Counted from the first letter of the stretch, positions 15,709 to 25,832 are shown. The stretch is DNA of 35,326 bases from Thermoleophilia bacterium (GCA_030650885.1 JAUSDE010000014.1:1-35326); one strand, 5' to 3'. Translations and numbers: made by a program. The notes: a model not told the origin generated them from the letters alone.

Positions 15709-18549
15709 CTAATTACCTCTTCCCGACTCGTCACTTCCTGCACAATTATTATTCTTCTGGTATATGGCCGCAACTTGCGAGCGGCTGGTCAAGCCCAGTT
15801 TTCTGAATATGCTGCTGATATGAGTTTTCGCGGTCGGCTCGCTGATATACAGGCGCTCGGCGAGCTCGGCGTTGCTCATGCCCTCGGCCATGAGTTCCAT
15901 CACCTGATTCTCGCGACGGGTCAGAATCTCTTCCGGAGCATCAATCGTAGACCGCAGACAACGCAGCTCTGCATTAGCTGCCCGCCGAACCGAAACATCC
16001 TGGTCACGGAGCACCCGCCTTATGTAGGGCGCAGCCGCAACGCCACCCGAGGCTGTCAGGGCGGTGATCGCCGCAGCTTTGATCTGAGGCGAACCACTAT
16101 TTAGTAGTGATGCAAAGTCCTCCAGCGCTATCGGGCCTATTGATGGAAGGATTCCTATCATGTACTCGCGTTCGATGTCATGCATGAAAGCAAGTGCCAA
16201 AAGACCTGTGCTAATCCTGCCCTCCTGAATTATGAAGTTATTATGCTGGTATAGAGCGGCAAGTTGCAGAGATTTGCCTATTTCCACGAGCGCCCGTTCC
16301 TCATCCCCGTCCTCGAAAGCAGAACAGGCAAAAATATAATGGACCTGCGTGGAAATATATTTATAGCCGTGCCTCACCGCCAGAATTTGAGCTTCTTCAA
16401 GGTCGTTGATGCCTTGCGGGTCATCATGTTTCCGCCTGAGCCTGTCCGCGCCAAGATTAACCAGGCAGCTCGCGGCCGAATACTGATTTCCCCCGTCACG
16501 ATGATGCAGATACATCGAATGTGCTTCGATCGCCTTATCCAGATCGCCCTGGCGCCGGAAGTGAGATCCCAGATATTTTGGACTGTAGAAGGGGCCAAGA
16601 ACCCTGGAGTCACCAACCTCCCTGTCGAGCGCCTCTATGATCTTTTGGCCGGTATCGCCGTCTTCAATGTTAAGCAGAACAACTCCCCTCAGGAATTCGT
16701 ACCCCATCCTTAGTTGCTGATCCTCATCGCCAAGATATTCGCTCCGCTCAGCGATCGCAGCCAGGGCTTCCTCGTATCTGCCCATCTCATAAAGTGAAAA
16801 TATTTTCCAGGTAAGGATATAGAACCTGATGAGCATCGGCGAGCGCATGCTTGATTCCCCCTGCAGCTCGACGGCTTTATCCTGCAGCAACTGGAACTCT
16901 CCGGCAAACCAGCTGGAAGCCATCCCGTTTGTCGCGAGCACGAAGCGCGTCTCAACCATCGTTACATCACACAAGTCTGTCGCCTGCTCCATAAGTTCCA
17001 ACGCCTCCTGCCCGAACCCCAACAGCAGATTCTGCGTTGCCATGCGGGAAAGAGCCGCCACCTTCTGCTCTGGAGTCATGGCCCATTTCAGGGACTCGGC
17101 AGCGTTTTCCAGGCTTTGGGCGTGCATGTCCCTCATAAAGAAGAATTCAGCTTGGGACAATGCACAGGCGAACAGGCCATCAGAGTCACCATCCCGGGCG
17201 AAGCCATCAGCTGCAGCTTTATACCAGCGCACCGCCAGTTCCACATCCCCCTTATGCTCGCTGGTTCTCGCGGAGTAATACGACATCCAGGGCCTGACCA
17301 TGATGGTATCTTCCGGAATCTGGGAGAGCCATTCCGCCACCGTATCGTAGTGGCCTGCCTCCAGAATCGCTCCGCCCTTTGTCTCGATTATGTCCACAGC
17401 CAGAGCGGGAGATCGCGATTCAAGGAAATGATGAATGGCGAAGTCATATTGTTCATGATCCGCATATGCCTTTCCATAGCGTCCATTCAATGCGTCTATA
17501 TCAGAAATCGGCATGCTTTGTTCGAGCTTGTTCTTAAGAAACTGGCGGACGAGCGGTTGATAAATATAGCTTTTGCCTTCTTCCAGACAGGTTATCATCA
17601 GGTTACGCGTTTCCAGTTCCCGAAGATGCCTGGCCGAGTTCGGTTTTCCATCACCGGCCGTCAAAGCCTGGTCGCAGATTCGAACCTCGACTGCTTCAAG
17701 AATTGAGGTCTCTATAAGGAACTGCTGCAATTCATCGCTCAGCTCTGACCAGACTTCCTCAGCGAGGTAACCGGCTATTGCGCCATGCACACCCAGCAAT
17801 TCCGGATTTACATGAATTGGCAATCGCCGATCAACAGTCAGCAGATTTCTGGCAAGAACGATGGCCACCGGCCATCCCTCAGTGGCGGCGTACCATACCT
17901 TCAGCTCCTCTTCATCCAGTTCCCTGCCGCAACAGCCGTTGAAAATCTCTGCCATCTCTTCGATTGTGAACCTGAGGTCTTCCGTGTCGATTTCCTTCAG
18001 ATTCCTCTGCGTTCGAAGCCGCCCAAGTGACAGAGATGGCTTTCCCCTGCTGGCGATGACGACACGGAAATCTGGGGGCAGATGCGTGATCAGGAATTGC
18101 ACAGCGCCGGCAATATACTCGAAATCCTTCACCAGCTGGAACTCATCGAAAAAAAATACAAACGGCGCTGTTGCGGCGCCGCTGATCTCATTGATGAATA
18201 CCGTCAGGTAACTCTCACATTTGTCAGCATCGTCCATCTTGCCTGGCAGGGCCCTCTCCAGTGAAACACCGAATTCGGGTAAGTGCCGGTTCACGCCCTC
18301 AACCATATGAGCCAGAAATACTGCCAGAGCTCTGTCTGCCGAACTGAACTGATACCAGATTCCCTGACTGTCACGCAGAGACTGGTAGAACTGGCCCATG
18401 AGTGTGGTCTTGCCATATCCCGCGTCGGCGCAGAGGACGGTCAGACGCTCATCGCTCGAACTGAAATCGTCCACGAGCCTGATTCTGGGCAGCATGCGGC
18501 TGCAATCCGGCGGAATCAGCTTGGTTTCAAGGATCAACGGTTTCTTCAT
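15709..18549 (-). CDS. MalT-like (LAL) LuxR-family transcription regulator, paralogue
   Basis: A 946-residue protein with the same architecture as its downstream neighbour, to which it is co-oriented with a 104-base gap. Walker A lies in ADAGYGKTT (41-49) and Walker B in FVFFFDE (130-136). EGWPVAIVLARNLL marks the end of the NTPase/WHD part. TPR-like repeats cover about 350-800. HEAT-like segments follow (SPQIKAAAITALTASGGVAA and DVSVRRAANAELRCL). The LuxR HTH at about 875-935 reads LTRRENQVMELMAEGMSNAE. ATG 18549 is chosen; the ribosome site is weak. Two such regulators in tandem suggest duplication followed by divergence or joint control of one system; what they regulate cannot be told from position. 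Confidence 0.92.
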   Translation of the reverse strand: MKKPLILETKLIPPDCSRMLPRIRLVDDFSSSDERLTVLCADAGYGKTTLMGQFYQSLRDSQGIWYQFSSADRALAVFLAHMVEGVNRHLPEFGVSLERALPGKMDDADKCESYLTVFINEISGAATAPFVFFFDEFQLVKDFEYIAGAVQFLITHLPPDFRVVIASRGKPSLSLGRLRTQRNLKEIDTEDLRFTIEEMAEIFNGCCGRELDEEELKVWYAATEGWPVAIVLARNLLTVDRRLPIHVNPELLGVHGAIAGYLAEEVWSELSDELQQFLIETSILEAVEVRICDQALTAGDGKPNSARHLRELETRNLMITCLEEGKSYIYQPLVRQFLKNKLEQSMPISDIDALNGRYGKAYADHEQYDFAIHHFLESRSPALAVDIIETKGGAILEAGHYDTVAEWLSQIPEDTIMVRPWMSYYSARTSEHKGDVELAVRWYKAAADGFARDGDSDGLFACALSQAEFFFMRDMHAQSLENAAESLKWAMTPEQKVAALSRMATQNLLLGFGQEALELMEQATDLCDVTMVETRFVLATNGMASSWFAGEFQLLQDKAVELQGESSMRSPMLIRFYILTWKIFSLYEMGRYEEALAAIAERSEYLGDEDQQLRMGYEFLRGVVLLNIEDGDTGQKIIEALDREVGDSRVLGPFYSPKYLGSHFRRQGDLDKAIEAHSMYLHHRDGGNQYSAASCLVNLGADRLRRKHDDPQGINDLEEAQILAVRHGYKYISTQVHYIFACSAFEDGDEERALVEIGKSLQLAALYQHNNFIIQEGRISTGLLALAFMHDIEREYMIGILPSIGPIALEDFASLLNSGSPQIKAAAITALTASGGVAAAPYIRRVLRDQDVSVRRAANAELRCLRSTIDAPEEILTRRENQVMELMAEGMSNAELAERLYISEPTAKTHISSIFRKLGLTSRSQVAAIYQKNNNCAGSDESGRGN

Positions 18550-18729
18550 CGCTTCTTACTCTATTGTGGGAAAAATGTACCCAATAACAGTGACCGTACA
18601 GAAAAACGTGGTGTTTCTGTTTGGCATACAACTATAGGGTGATTCGGTCATGATGTCTATCATACTTTGGTTGTATATTGCTTGGTAAAAAGTCGTAGTT
18701 TTATCGATTGTTAATATCCCCCAAGGCAT

Positions 18730-18767
18730 AAAAAAAGAACCCCGTCGTCGTTCGACCACGGGGTTCT
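18730..18767 (-). terminator. Intrinsic terminator of the cold-shock gene
   Basis: On the minus strand ACCCCGT-type arms form a perfect 10-bp stem (18758-18767 with 18736-18745) around a 12-base loop, followed by six T (18730-18735). It sits 22 bases after the csp stop. Confidence 0.92.
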
Positions 18768-18789
18768 CAAGCTTCGATTTTCGTGAAAA

Positions 18790-18990
18790 CTATTGCGGGA
18801 CGACGTTGGAAGCCTGCAGGCCCTTCGCCCCTTCAGTAACTTCGAATTCGACTTTCTGGCCCTCGTTGAGGGTCTTGTAACCCTCTACCTGGATCTCGGA
18901 GAAGTGGACGAAGAGATCTTCGCCGTCTTCCCTCTCGATAAAGCCGTAACCCTTTTCGTTACTGAACCATTTTACGGTTCCGTCTGACAA
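18790..18990 (-). CDS. csp: Cold-shock-domain RNA chaperone (CspA family)
   Basis: A 66-residue single cold-shock domain that binds single-stranded RNA and DNA. RNP1 is KGYGFIE (about residues 13-19) and RNP2 is LFVHFSEI (about 26-33). Its length is typical of the family. The start is TTG at 18990 (TTG TCA GAC), preceded by GGGAGGGTAGAAGG. A strong terminator follows, so the gene is monocistronic. The 170 bases upstream, shared with the divergent MFS gene, are likely its promoter and leader; I cannot place the promoter confidently. CspA-type genes are commonly controlled through their leader RNA, which is family knowledge and not shown here. Confidence 0.95.
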   Translation of the reverse strand: MSDGTVKWFSNEKGYGFIEREDGEDLFVHFSEIQVEGYKTLNEGQKVEFEVTEGAKGLQASNVVPQ

Positions 18991-19176
18991 CCTTCTACCC
19001 TCCCATCTGCTTGCCCATACAACCGCGGGGCCGCTGTACTTTTCTCACTGCCCGAAAAGCTTTTTAACCGCCGCAGGCAGATCTGATACGGGAAAACAGT
19101 ACTACAACATCAAGGGGTTGTAAAGTAGTAAAGCCGCGATTTTCAGGGTCCTGTTTTATTGTAAATATGCGGACCT

Positions 19177-20733
19177 GTGGGTATGGTTAATCCGCGTGAA
19201 GCTATCTATGGCGGGGCTGTTCCCCGCGAGATTTTCATGGAGGATGCTATCAATACCAGCCGCAACCGGTATATTGCCCTTTCCGTGCTCTGCGCCGGCA
19301 TATTCCTGGCAGCTATAGATCAGACAGTTGTGGTGACTGTGCTGCCGCGTATCATCGATGACCTCGAAGGAGGCTTCAGCCCTGCCGGTGTGGAACGTGC
19401 CGGGTGGATCATCACCGCTTACCTGTTCGGCTTCGCGGTCGTGCTGCCGCTGATGGGGCGCGTGGCGGATCTCTACGGCCATCGACGGACTTACGGGCTG
19501 GCGATGGTTATCTTCGCCCTTGGCTCTTTGCTCTGCGCGTTCAGCGACAGCCTTTACGCACTTGTGGGTTTTCGGGCGCTGCAGGCGGTCGGCGGTGGCG
19601 CCATGGTTCCAATCGCGATGGCCGTGGTCGGCCACAATTTCCCTGCTGGCAAGCGAGCCCTGGCTCTAGGCATCATCGGCGCATCCGGGGAAGCAGGCGG
19701 AGTGCTTGGTCCGCTATACGGTTCATTAATCGGCCAGTACATCGGCTGGCGCGCTATTTTCTATCTTAACATCCCCCTGGTGCTGGTGATCGTCTGGTTG
19801 TTATGGCGATACGTGGATGAGAGCAAAAGGTATAAGGTCGCCATCGATTACAGAAGCGCCGCACTGATGGCCCTGGGGTTGGGACTCACTACCCTTGGCG
19901 TCTCAGGAGGCCGGGAGGCGGGATGGTATGGCTTCGGTTTGCCGCTTGTGGGCTTGGGCCTGGCTTTGATCATTGCATTTATCTTCAGCGACCTGCGTTC
20001 GGAGCACCCTCTGGTGAATTTTCAGCTTTTCTCCAACCGATCATTCGCTTCGGCGAATATCGCCCATTTCCTGGTGGGGATCGCGCTGATCACTGCTCTG
20101 GTGCAGGTGCCATCCTTCGCATATAGCTCCGGCTGGCCCGCGTCCTCCTATAGCGATCCGATGACCGGAGGCCTGCTGCTGATCCGGCTGACACTGATGA
20201 TCCCGGCAGGAGCGATCGTCGGCGGGCTTCTTTGCGGCCGTGTGGGCGGACGGCTGCCGGCGGTTTTCGGTTTTGTTCTCTCGGCGTTCGGCCTTTGGCG
20301 GATGAGCCTCTGGGATGCCGATGTCGGAGCTATGAGGCAGACCCTGGACCTGCTGATAGCGGGGTTCGGATTCGGCCTGGTGATCGCCCCGATTAGCCTG
20401 GCAGTTGTGAATTCGGTCAAGCGCCGCAGGATGGCTTCAGCGTCAGCAGTGCTTACCACCAGCCGGATCATCGGCATGATGGTCGGCCTGGCGGCTCTCA
20501 ACAGCTGGGGAATCAGCAAATTTCAACAGGCCCAGGAAGCGGATCCGGCACCGGTACCGCGCCGCGGTATGAGCGTCACAGAATACCTGGAAGAACTGAA
20601 GTTATGGGAGCACCACAGCGTTGAAACGATCCTTGGGGTTCTCAGCGATTTCTTTCTGATCGCGGCGGTCGTCTGCGTGATCGCTATCATCCCGTCACTG
20701 CTGCTTTTCCGGAAAGACAGTGAACCGTACTAG
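19177..20733 (+). CDS. MFS multidrug-efflux-type transporter (DHA2, 14-helix)
   Basis: Proton-coupled membrane exporter of the drug:H+ antiporter-2 group. The first helix carries LAAIDQTVVVTVLPRI, matching motif D1 of EmrB-like proteins (LDxTIVNVALP). Motif A follows as GRVADLYGHRRTY, and motif C-like sequence occurs as GEAGGVLGPLYGSLIGQY in helix 5. About 14 hydrophobic segments fit the 518-residue length. Start GTG 19177 or ATG 19183 would give a 20-residue soluble N-terminus; ATG 19237 is also possible and no ribosome site decides. The 3' end overlaps the convergent lipoprotein gene by four bases (CTAG). No dedicated regulator lies adjacent. The substrate is unknown. Confidence 0.88.
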   Translation: MGMVNPREAIYGGAVPREIFMEDAINTSRNRYIALSVLCAGIFLAAIDQTVVVTVLPRIIDDLEGGFSPAGVERAGWIITAYLFGFAVVLPLMGRVADLYGHRRTYGLAMVIFALGSLLCAFSDSLYALVGFRALQAVGGGAMVPIAMAVVGHNFPAGKRALALGIIGASGEAGGVLGPLYGSLIGQYIGWRAIFYLNIPLVLVIVWLLWRYVDESKRYKVAIDYRSAALMALGLGLTTLGVSGGREAGWYGFGLPLVGLGLALIIAFIFSDLRSEHPLVNFQLFSNRSFASANIAHFLVGIALITALVQVPSFAYSSGWPASSYSDPMTGGLLLIRLTLMIPAGAIVGGLLCGRVGGRLPAVFGFVLSAFGLWRMSLWDADVGAMRQTLDLLIAGFGFGLVIAPISLAVVNSVKRRRMASASAVLTTSRIIGMMVGLAALNSWGISKFQQAQEADPAPVPRRGMSVTEYLEELKLWEHHSVETILGVLSDFFLIAAVVCVIAIIPSLLLFRKDSEPY

Positions 20734-21362
20734 GGCTTGGTGATATCCACTACTATTCTTCCAGGCGAACCCAGACCGGCAAGTGAATATGTGGATGGCG
20801 ACGCCAGCTCGATGGAATATGCAAGTGACTGGTCATCGCTTTGCTGAAGCCGCTTGAGCGTTGTTACCACCGGATCTCCCAGATCAAGTGAGCTGGAAGT
20901 TACGCTCTCATTTGTGCCGATGGACCTGATTCCGCCGAGAACTACTTTTATCTGTGTGCCGTCGGCTGACATGGTGGCATCGGCATGCGGGACCTGCAGT
21001 ACCTGATCTCCTTCAGGAGTCCCCATCTCGAAGACGATGCGATAATAGGTGCCGTGATCGGACCATCTAATATCACGAAGCTGCAGACCATCAACCAGGG
21101 TCCCAACTGACTGGCTTCCCGTAAGTCCGGCACCATAGGGTGACGGCTGCTCCTCGGGTACAGTCTGGGTCTGATCAGCTGCGATGAAGGGTACCGGCGC
21201 CTCCACGGGGGTTGTCAAAGTCGTGATACTGCCACCGGCTGCATTTGTGTTTGCGTCGCTGGATGATTCATCACCACAGCCACCCATGAACGTCAGCGAC
21301 TGCAGCGCAATCAAAATAAGCGCAGCGGCAGCCACGAGCATACGAATCCTTGTCAGTCGCAT
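20730..21362 (-). CDS. AMIN-like domain lipoprotein
   Basis: A 210-residue exported lipoprotein. Residues 1-29 form a lipoprotein signal with lipobox MGGC (Cys29), followed by a Ser/Asn/Ala-rich low-complexity linker to about residue 50. Residues about 85-208 form a beta-rich domain beginning LQLRDIRWSDHGTYYRIVFE and ending GRIVVDI, the pattern of AMIN-like domains in actinobacterial lipoproteins. These are thought to bind cell-wall polymers, but the function of this branch is not established. ATG 21362 is preceded by GGAGGAGCGCG, a good ribosome site. It converges on the MFS gene with a 4-base overlap of stop codons. Confidence 0.75.
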   Translation of the reverse strand: MRLTRIRMLVAAAALILIALQSLTFMGGCGDESSSDANTNAAGGSITTLTTPVEAPVPFIAADQTQTVPEEQPSPYGAGLTGSQSVGTLVDGLQLRDIRWSDHGTYYRIVFEMGTPEGDQVLQVPHADATMSADGTQIKVVLGGIRSIGTNESVTSSSLDLGDPVVTTLKRLQQSDDQSLAYSIELASPSTYSLAGLGSPGRIVVDITKP

Positions 21363-21401
21363 CGCGCTCCTCCGAATGGGGCAAGTGAGGAAATCTGCAG
21401 A

Positions 21402-21804
21402 AGTCCCAAGGAACCTTCGGAAAAATCATTCCCCATCGCGAATGGGAAAGCCCTGGCTGGCTCCGTAATACGCGGGCTCATGGCGCCGCGTTTCCGTACC
21501 AGGGAAGTCTCCCGGAGTAACCCGGGATTGCCATCGTCCGATTCCTTGGGACCATCAATGATTCTAGTCCACCAGAAATGCATCGGCAATAGCATCTGCC
21601 GCAGATTCAAAGATTTTCAGCGGAATTTGCGAGGATTTTCTCAGGTGCTTCCGGGCATAGAAAAGTCCCAAGAAACCTTCTTTGCCTGCCTTCTCAGAGC
21701 CTGCTTCACCTGATTTCCCCGTACTTTGCGGCTTTTTACTTCCGCATTTCCTCTATCAGGCTTCTTTGCAGTTCTCCAGCGAGCCTTTCCGACTTCTTGG
21801 GACC
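21402..21804. repeat. Four GTCCCAAG motifs as two inverted pairs in non-coding DNA
   Basis: The 594-base gap between the lipoprotein and cytochrome genes (21363-21956) holds no supported gene. It contains AGTCCCAAG at 21402-21410 and 21664-21672 and its inverted form CTTGGGACC or close at 21545-21553 and 21796-21804. Each direct copy faces an inverted copy 141-152 bases away, making two similar modules about 250-260 bases apart. A small hairpin CTATCC-CTCA-GGATAG lies at 21821-21836. This could be a regulator-binding array, a transposon relic or RNA stems. Confidence 0.5.
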
Positions 21805-21956
21805 TATATATATTATAAACCTATCCCTCAGGATAGCAAGGTAATCCGCTAGGGGTTTTTACTGAAATTACTGGATTTTGCGGCTTTTTTGTTTCGGTTG
21901 GAATGGCTGGTGGTAGGTATCGTCAACTCCATTTAACCACCAGGGAAGGATGCCTG

Positions 21957-23267
21957 ATGAGCCGATTCTCGTCGACAGCTGTTATGACGCTGCTCTTGTA
22001 TCTGATGTCATTTTCGATGGCAGCCTGCGGGGATTCGGGACCCTCATCAACAGCTGCGGAAACCGCCGTAACCTCGACTTCAGAAATAAAGCCCTTGTTT
22101 AAATCTACCGATTTCACTGACCCGTCGACCTGCGGTAGCTGTCATAGCGATATTTTCGCCCAGTGGCAGGGCTCTATGCATAACAACGCATTCCAGGACA
22201 AGTTTTACCTGAAGATGCATGATGAAGCCAGTAAAGATACGAACGGAGCTGTGGATGCCTATTGCACGTTTTGTCACACCCCGATAGGCACGATGTCCGG
22301 TGAGGTGCCCCCGACATCCGGTCCCCAGATCAGCGAAATCTCGAAGAAGGGCGTTCAGTGCGATCTCTGTCACACGGTAACGAGCGCGAATTTTACTTTC
22401 GCGCCCAGCAAGATAAAACAGGGGCCTTTCACGGACTCCATCTCCACCTTCCATGAGACTGCATATAACGAGCTGTTTACCAAGTCGGAATTCTGCGGCA
22501 TGTGCCACGACGTCAACCATCCGGATAATAATCTTGCCCTTGAAGCCACCTATACGGAATGGAAATCGAGCCCGTATGCAGCCCAGGGAATCCAGTGCCA
22601 GGATTGCCATATGACACCAGGCCCGGGCGTCACCAAACCGAACCCCGGGAAGGCGGCGACTGGAGGCCCCGAGCGGACTCATATCTATACTCACCAGTTC
22701 GTAGGTGGCAATGCCACCTCGCTGGCGTCGCCCGAACATCAGAAGCTGGCAGTCGCACAGTTACAGGCTGCGGCAAGCCTGTCGATCTCTTCGCCCCCAA
22801 GCGTTGTTCCGGGAGGCGACATGGAGTTGCAGGTGACCGTGAACAACAGGGGAGCCGGGCATTACCTGCCGACCGGTCTGACAGAGGTCAGGGAGATGTG
22901 GCTGGATATTGATATTACCGATGCGAACGGCAAGACAATATACCGTTCTGGCGCTGTTGGGGAGAACGGCTCTGTGGATCCGAAGGCTGTCATGTATCAG
23001 ACGCTGTTCAGTGACAAGGACGGCCAGCCGACCCACAAGCCGTGGCTGGCCGTGGCGACCCTTTCCGACAATCGGATTCCGCCCATGGGCAGCGCGACTG
23101 AAAAATACAGCGTTACCGTGCCTGCCGGCACATCGATGCCGCTGACTGTCAAAGCCGGTTTGCGCTATCGCACAGCTTCGCAATCATTTGTGGACGAGTT
23201 GATGGGAGTGGACGCAGTCGAAATGCCGGTCATCGACATGGCAAACGCGACAGCCGAGGCGAAGTAA
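21957..23267 (+). CDS. Secreted pentaheme cytochrome c lipoprotein (cytochrome c554-like)
   Basis: Extracytoplasmic electron-transfer protein. With ATG 21957 (preceded by GGGAAGGATGCCTG) the product has 436 residues, a signal peptide and a lipobox-like MAAC with Cys24. Five CXXCH heme motifs follow: CGSCH (59), CTFCH (103), CDLCH (135), CGMCH (180) and CQDCH (214). Their spacing resembles cytochrome c554-type multiheme domains. Several extra His residues (WQGSMHNNAF, HETAYNE, HIYTHQF) could be distal ligands. After about residue 260 the protein is heme-free and beta-rich (LQVTVNNRGAGHYLPTG), an Ig-like domain often seen after such heme domains. A different in-frame start at 21903 adds 18 residues without an export signal. 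No cytochrome maturation gene or redox partner is in the window, so its role in respiration is inferred only from family. Confidence 0.88.
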   Translation: MSRFSSTAVMTLLLYLMSFSMAACGDSGPSSTAAETAVTSTSEIKPLFKSTDFTDPSTCGSCHSDIFAQWQGSMHNNAFQDKFYLKMHDEASKDTNGAVDAYCTFCHTPIGTMSGEVPPTSGPQISEISKKGVQCDLCHTVTSANFTFAPSKIKQGPFTDSISTFHETAYNELFTKSEFCGMCHDVNHPDNNLALEATYTEWKSSPYAAQGIQCQDCHMTPGPGVTKPNPGKAATGGPERTHIYTHQFVGGNATSLASPEHQKLAVAQLQAAASLSISSPPSVVPGGDMELQVTVNNRGAGHYLPTGLTEVREMWLDIDITDANGKTIYRSGAVGENGSVDPKAVMYQTLFSDKDGQPTHKPWLAVATLSDNRIPPMGSATEKYSVTVPAGTSMPLTVKAGLRYRTASQSFVDELMGVDAVEMPVIDMANATAEAK

Positions 23268-23293
23268 CCGCCGGACGCTGTCAGGCCTGTTTT

Positions 23294-24475
23294 TCAGGCA
23301 TCCTGTAAAACGGCTATGCCGGGCAGCTCTTTACCTTCAAGGAATTCCATTGAGGCGCCGCCGCCTGTGGATACGTGGTCGAGGTTATCGGCGAGTCCGT
23401 AGCGATTGAGCGCGGCTACGGTATCGCCACCTCCGGAGACTGTAAGGGCATCGTCTGCATTGGCCACCGCGGAGGCGACAGCACGGGTGCCGGATGAGAA
23501 TGGTTCCATCTCGAAGGCGCCCATCGGTCCGTTCCAGAAGATGGTACGCGCCATCTGGATCTCCCTGACATAATGAGCCGATGTGGCCGGGCCGATGTCG
23601 AGGCCCATCCAGCCTTCGGGTATCTGCTCGACGCGCACTATCTGCGCGTGGGCCTCAGCTGCAAATTCATCCGCTACCACCAGGTCGACCGGCAGCATAA
23701 TGCGGCATTTTGAACTTTTCGCTTTCTCAAGGGCCGCAGCGGCAACTCCGATGGCTTCTTCCTCAACCTTTGAAGCGCCGATATCGATGCCCTGAGCTTT
23801 CAGAAAACCGAAGCACATGGCGCCGCCGATGATGATGGCGTCAGCGAAATCCAGAAAACGGTCGATGACGCCGATCTTGTCCGACACCTTGACGCCACCG
23901 AGGATAGTCACGAACGGGTGCTTCGGATGCGCGATCAGGTGATTGAGCTGCAGCAGTTCGTTCTCGAGGAGAAATCCTGCCACTGAGGGTAGAAGAGCCG
24001 CAACTCCGGCGGTAGATGCGTGAGCCCGGTGAGCGGTGCCGAAGGCGTCGTTGACGAAGACGTCTGCGAGGCGCGCCAGAGCTGCTGCGAATTCCGGGTC
24101 GTTCTTCTTTTCTTCCGGATGAAAGCGGCTGTTCTCCAGAAGCGCCACGCCGCCGCTGGGAAGTTCGGCAAGCCTGGCCTCGACCTCGGGCCCGATGCAA
24201 TCGTTAAGTTTCATGACCTCCACACCTAACAGATCAGAGAGACGAGCCGCTATCGGGTCCATCCGCAAAGCATCGTCGGGACCATCCTTGGGCCTTCCCA
24301 GATGAGAGATAAGGATGACCCTGCTCCCGGCCTGCCGCAGGTAATTGATAGTGCCCAAAGCCGCGCGAATGCGCGTGTCATCTACAACCGCGCCATTTTC
24401 CAGGGGAACATTGAAATCAACGCGCACAAGCACGCGCTTGCCGACGACATCTATTTCTTTGACAGTCTTTTTCAT
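23294..24475 (-). CDS. pgk: Phosphoglycerate kinase
   Basis: Cytoplasmic glycolytic enzyme converting 1,3-bisphosphoglycerate and ADP to 3-phosphoglycerate and ATP. The N-terminal stretch KRVLVRVDFNVPLENG and the loop VILISHLGRP are canonical substrate-binding motifs, and the C-terminal nucleotide domain includes FWNGPMGAFE and VSGGGDTVAA. ATG 24475 gives 393 residues, normal for the family; the frame is open for 50 codons upstream, but those cross a long hairpin and are not conserved. GGGGA lies 5 bases before the start. It follows gapA on the same strand after a 194-base gap containing a terminator-like structure, so it may be transcribed partly from its own promoter. Confidence 0.97.
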   Translation of the reverse strand: MKKTVKEIDVVGKRVLVRVDFNVPLENGAVVDDTRIRAALGTINYLRQAGSRVILISHLGRPKDGPDDALRMDPIAARLSDLLGVEVMKLNDCIGPEVEARLAELPSGGVALLENSRFHPEEKKNDPEFAAALARLADVFVNDAFGTAHRAHASTAGVAALLPSVAGFLLENELLQLNHLIAHPKHPFVTILGGVKVSDKIGVIDRFLDFADAIIIGGAMCFGFLKAQGIDIGASKVEEEAIGVAAAALEKAKSSKCRIMLPVDLVVADEFAAEAHAQIVRVEQIPEGWMGLDIGPATSAHYVREIQMARTIFWNGPMGAFEMEPFSSGTRAVASAVANADDALTVSGGGDTVAALNRYGLADNLDHVSTGGGASMEFLEGKELPGIAVLQDA

Positions 24476-24542
24476 GGAGTCCCCTATAGTATGACGCGGA
24501 TCGGCGGCGCTGTTCAGCGGGCGGCCAGTAAAGTATCTAAAA

Positions 24543-24614
24543 CCGGGATGAGATGTTTCCGACGAAGCGTCTTGTCGAAGACGCTTAAGCGAAGGAGGGA
24601 ACATCTCATCCCGG
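24543..24614 (-). terminator. Long nested hairpin between gapA and pgk (terminator or attenuator)
   Basis: CCGGGATGAGATGTT (24543-24557) and AACATCTCATCCCGG (24600-24614) pair perfectly over 15 bp and can extend by TCC/GGG. Inside lies a second perfect hairpin, AAGCGTCTT (24565-24573) with AAGACGCTT (24578-24586), loop GTCG. On the minus strand the outer stem is followed by TTTTAG (24542-24537). Position after gapA and before pgk suggests partial termination. Confidence 0.65.
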
Positions 24615-24669
24615 ATTCTGCACAATCGTTCGCCAGGGTTGTATCGACCCCAGGTTCTGCGCTGATTGC

Positions 24670-25731
<1,062 letters not shown>

Positions 25732-25832
25732 TATAGCGGGGGTTTCGTAACCCGGAGGGCTGTTGAGGAGACTGCCTGACATGGTATGTGGCTGGACCGG
25801 TGAACAAAAGCGTGACGACTAAAGCAAAATGT

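Noticed and set aside
21480-21713. Plus-strand 77-codon frame in the cytochrome upstream region
   Set aside because: No ribosome site or protein-like pattern; overlaps the repeated motifs.
24476-24625. Fifty-residue N-terminal extension of pgk
   Set aside because: It crosses the large gapA-pgk hairpin and does not resemble phosphoglycerate kinase; ATG 24475 matches the family start.
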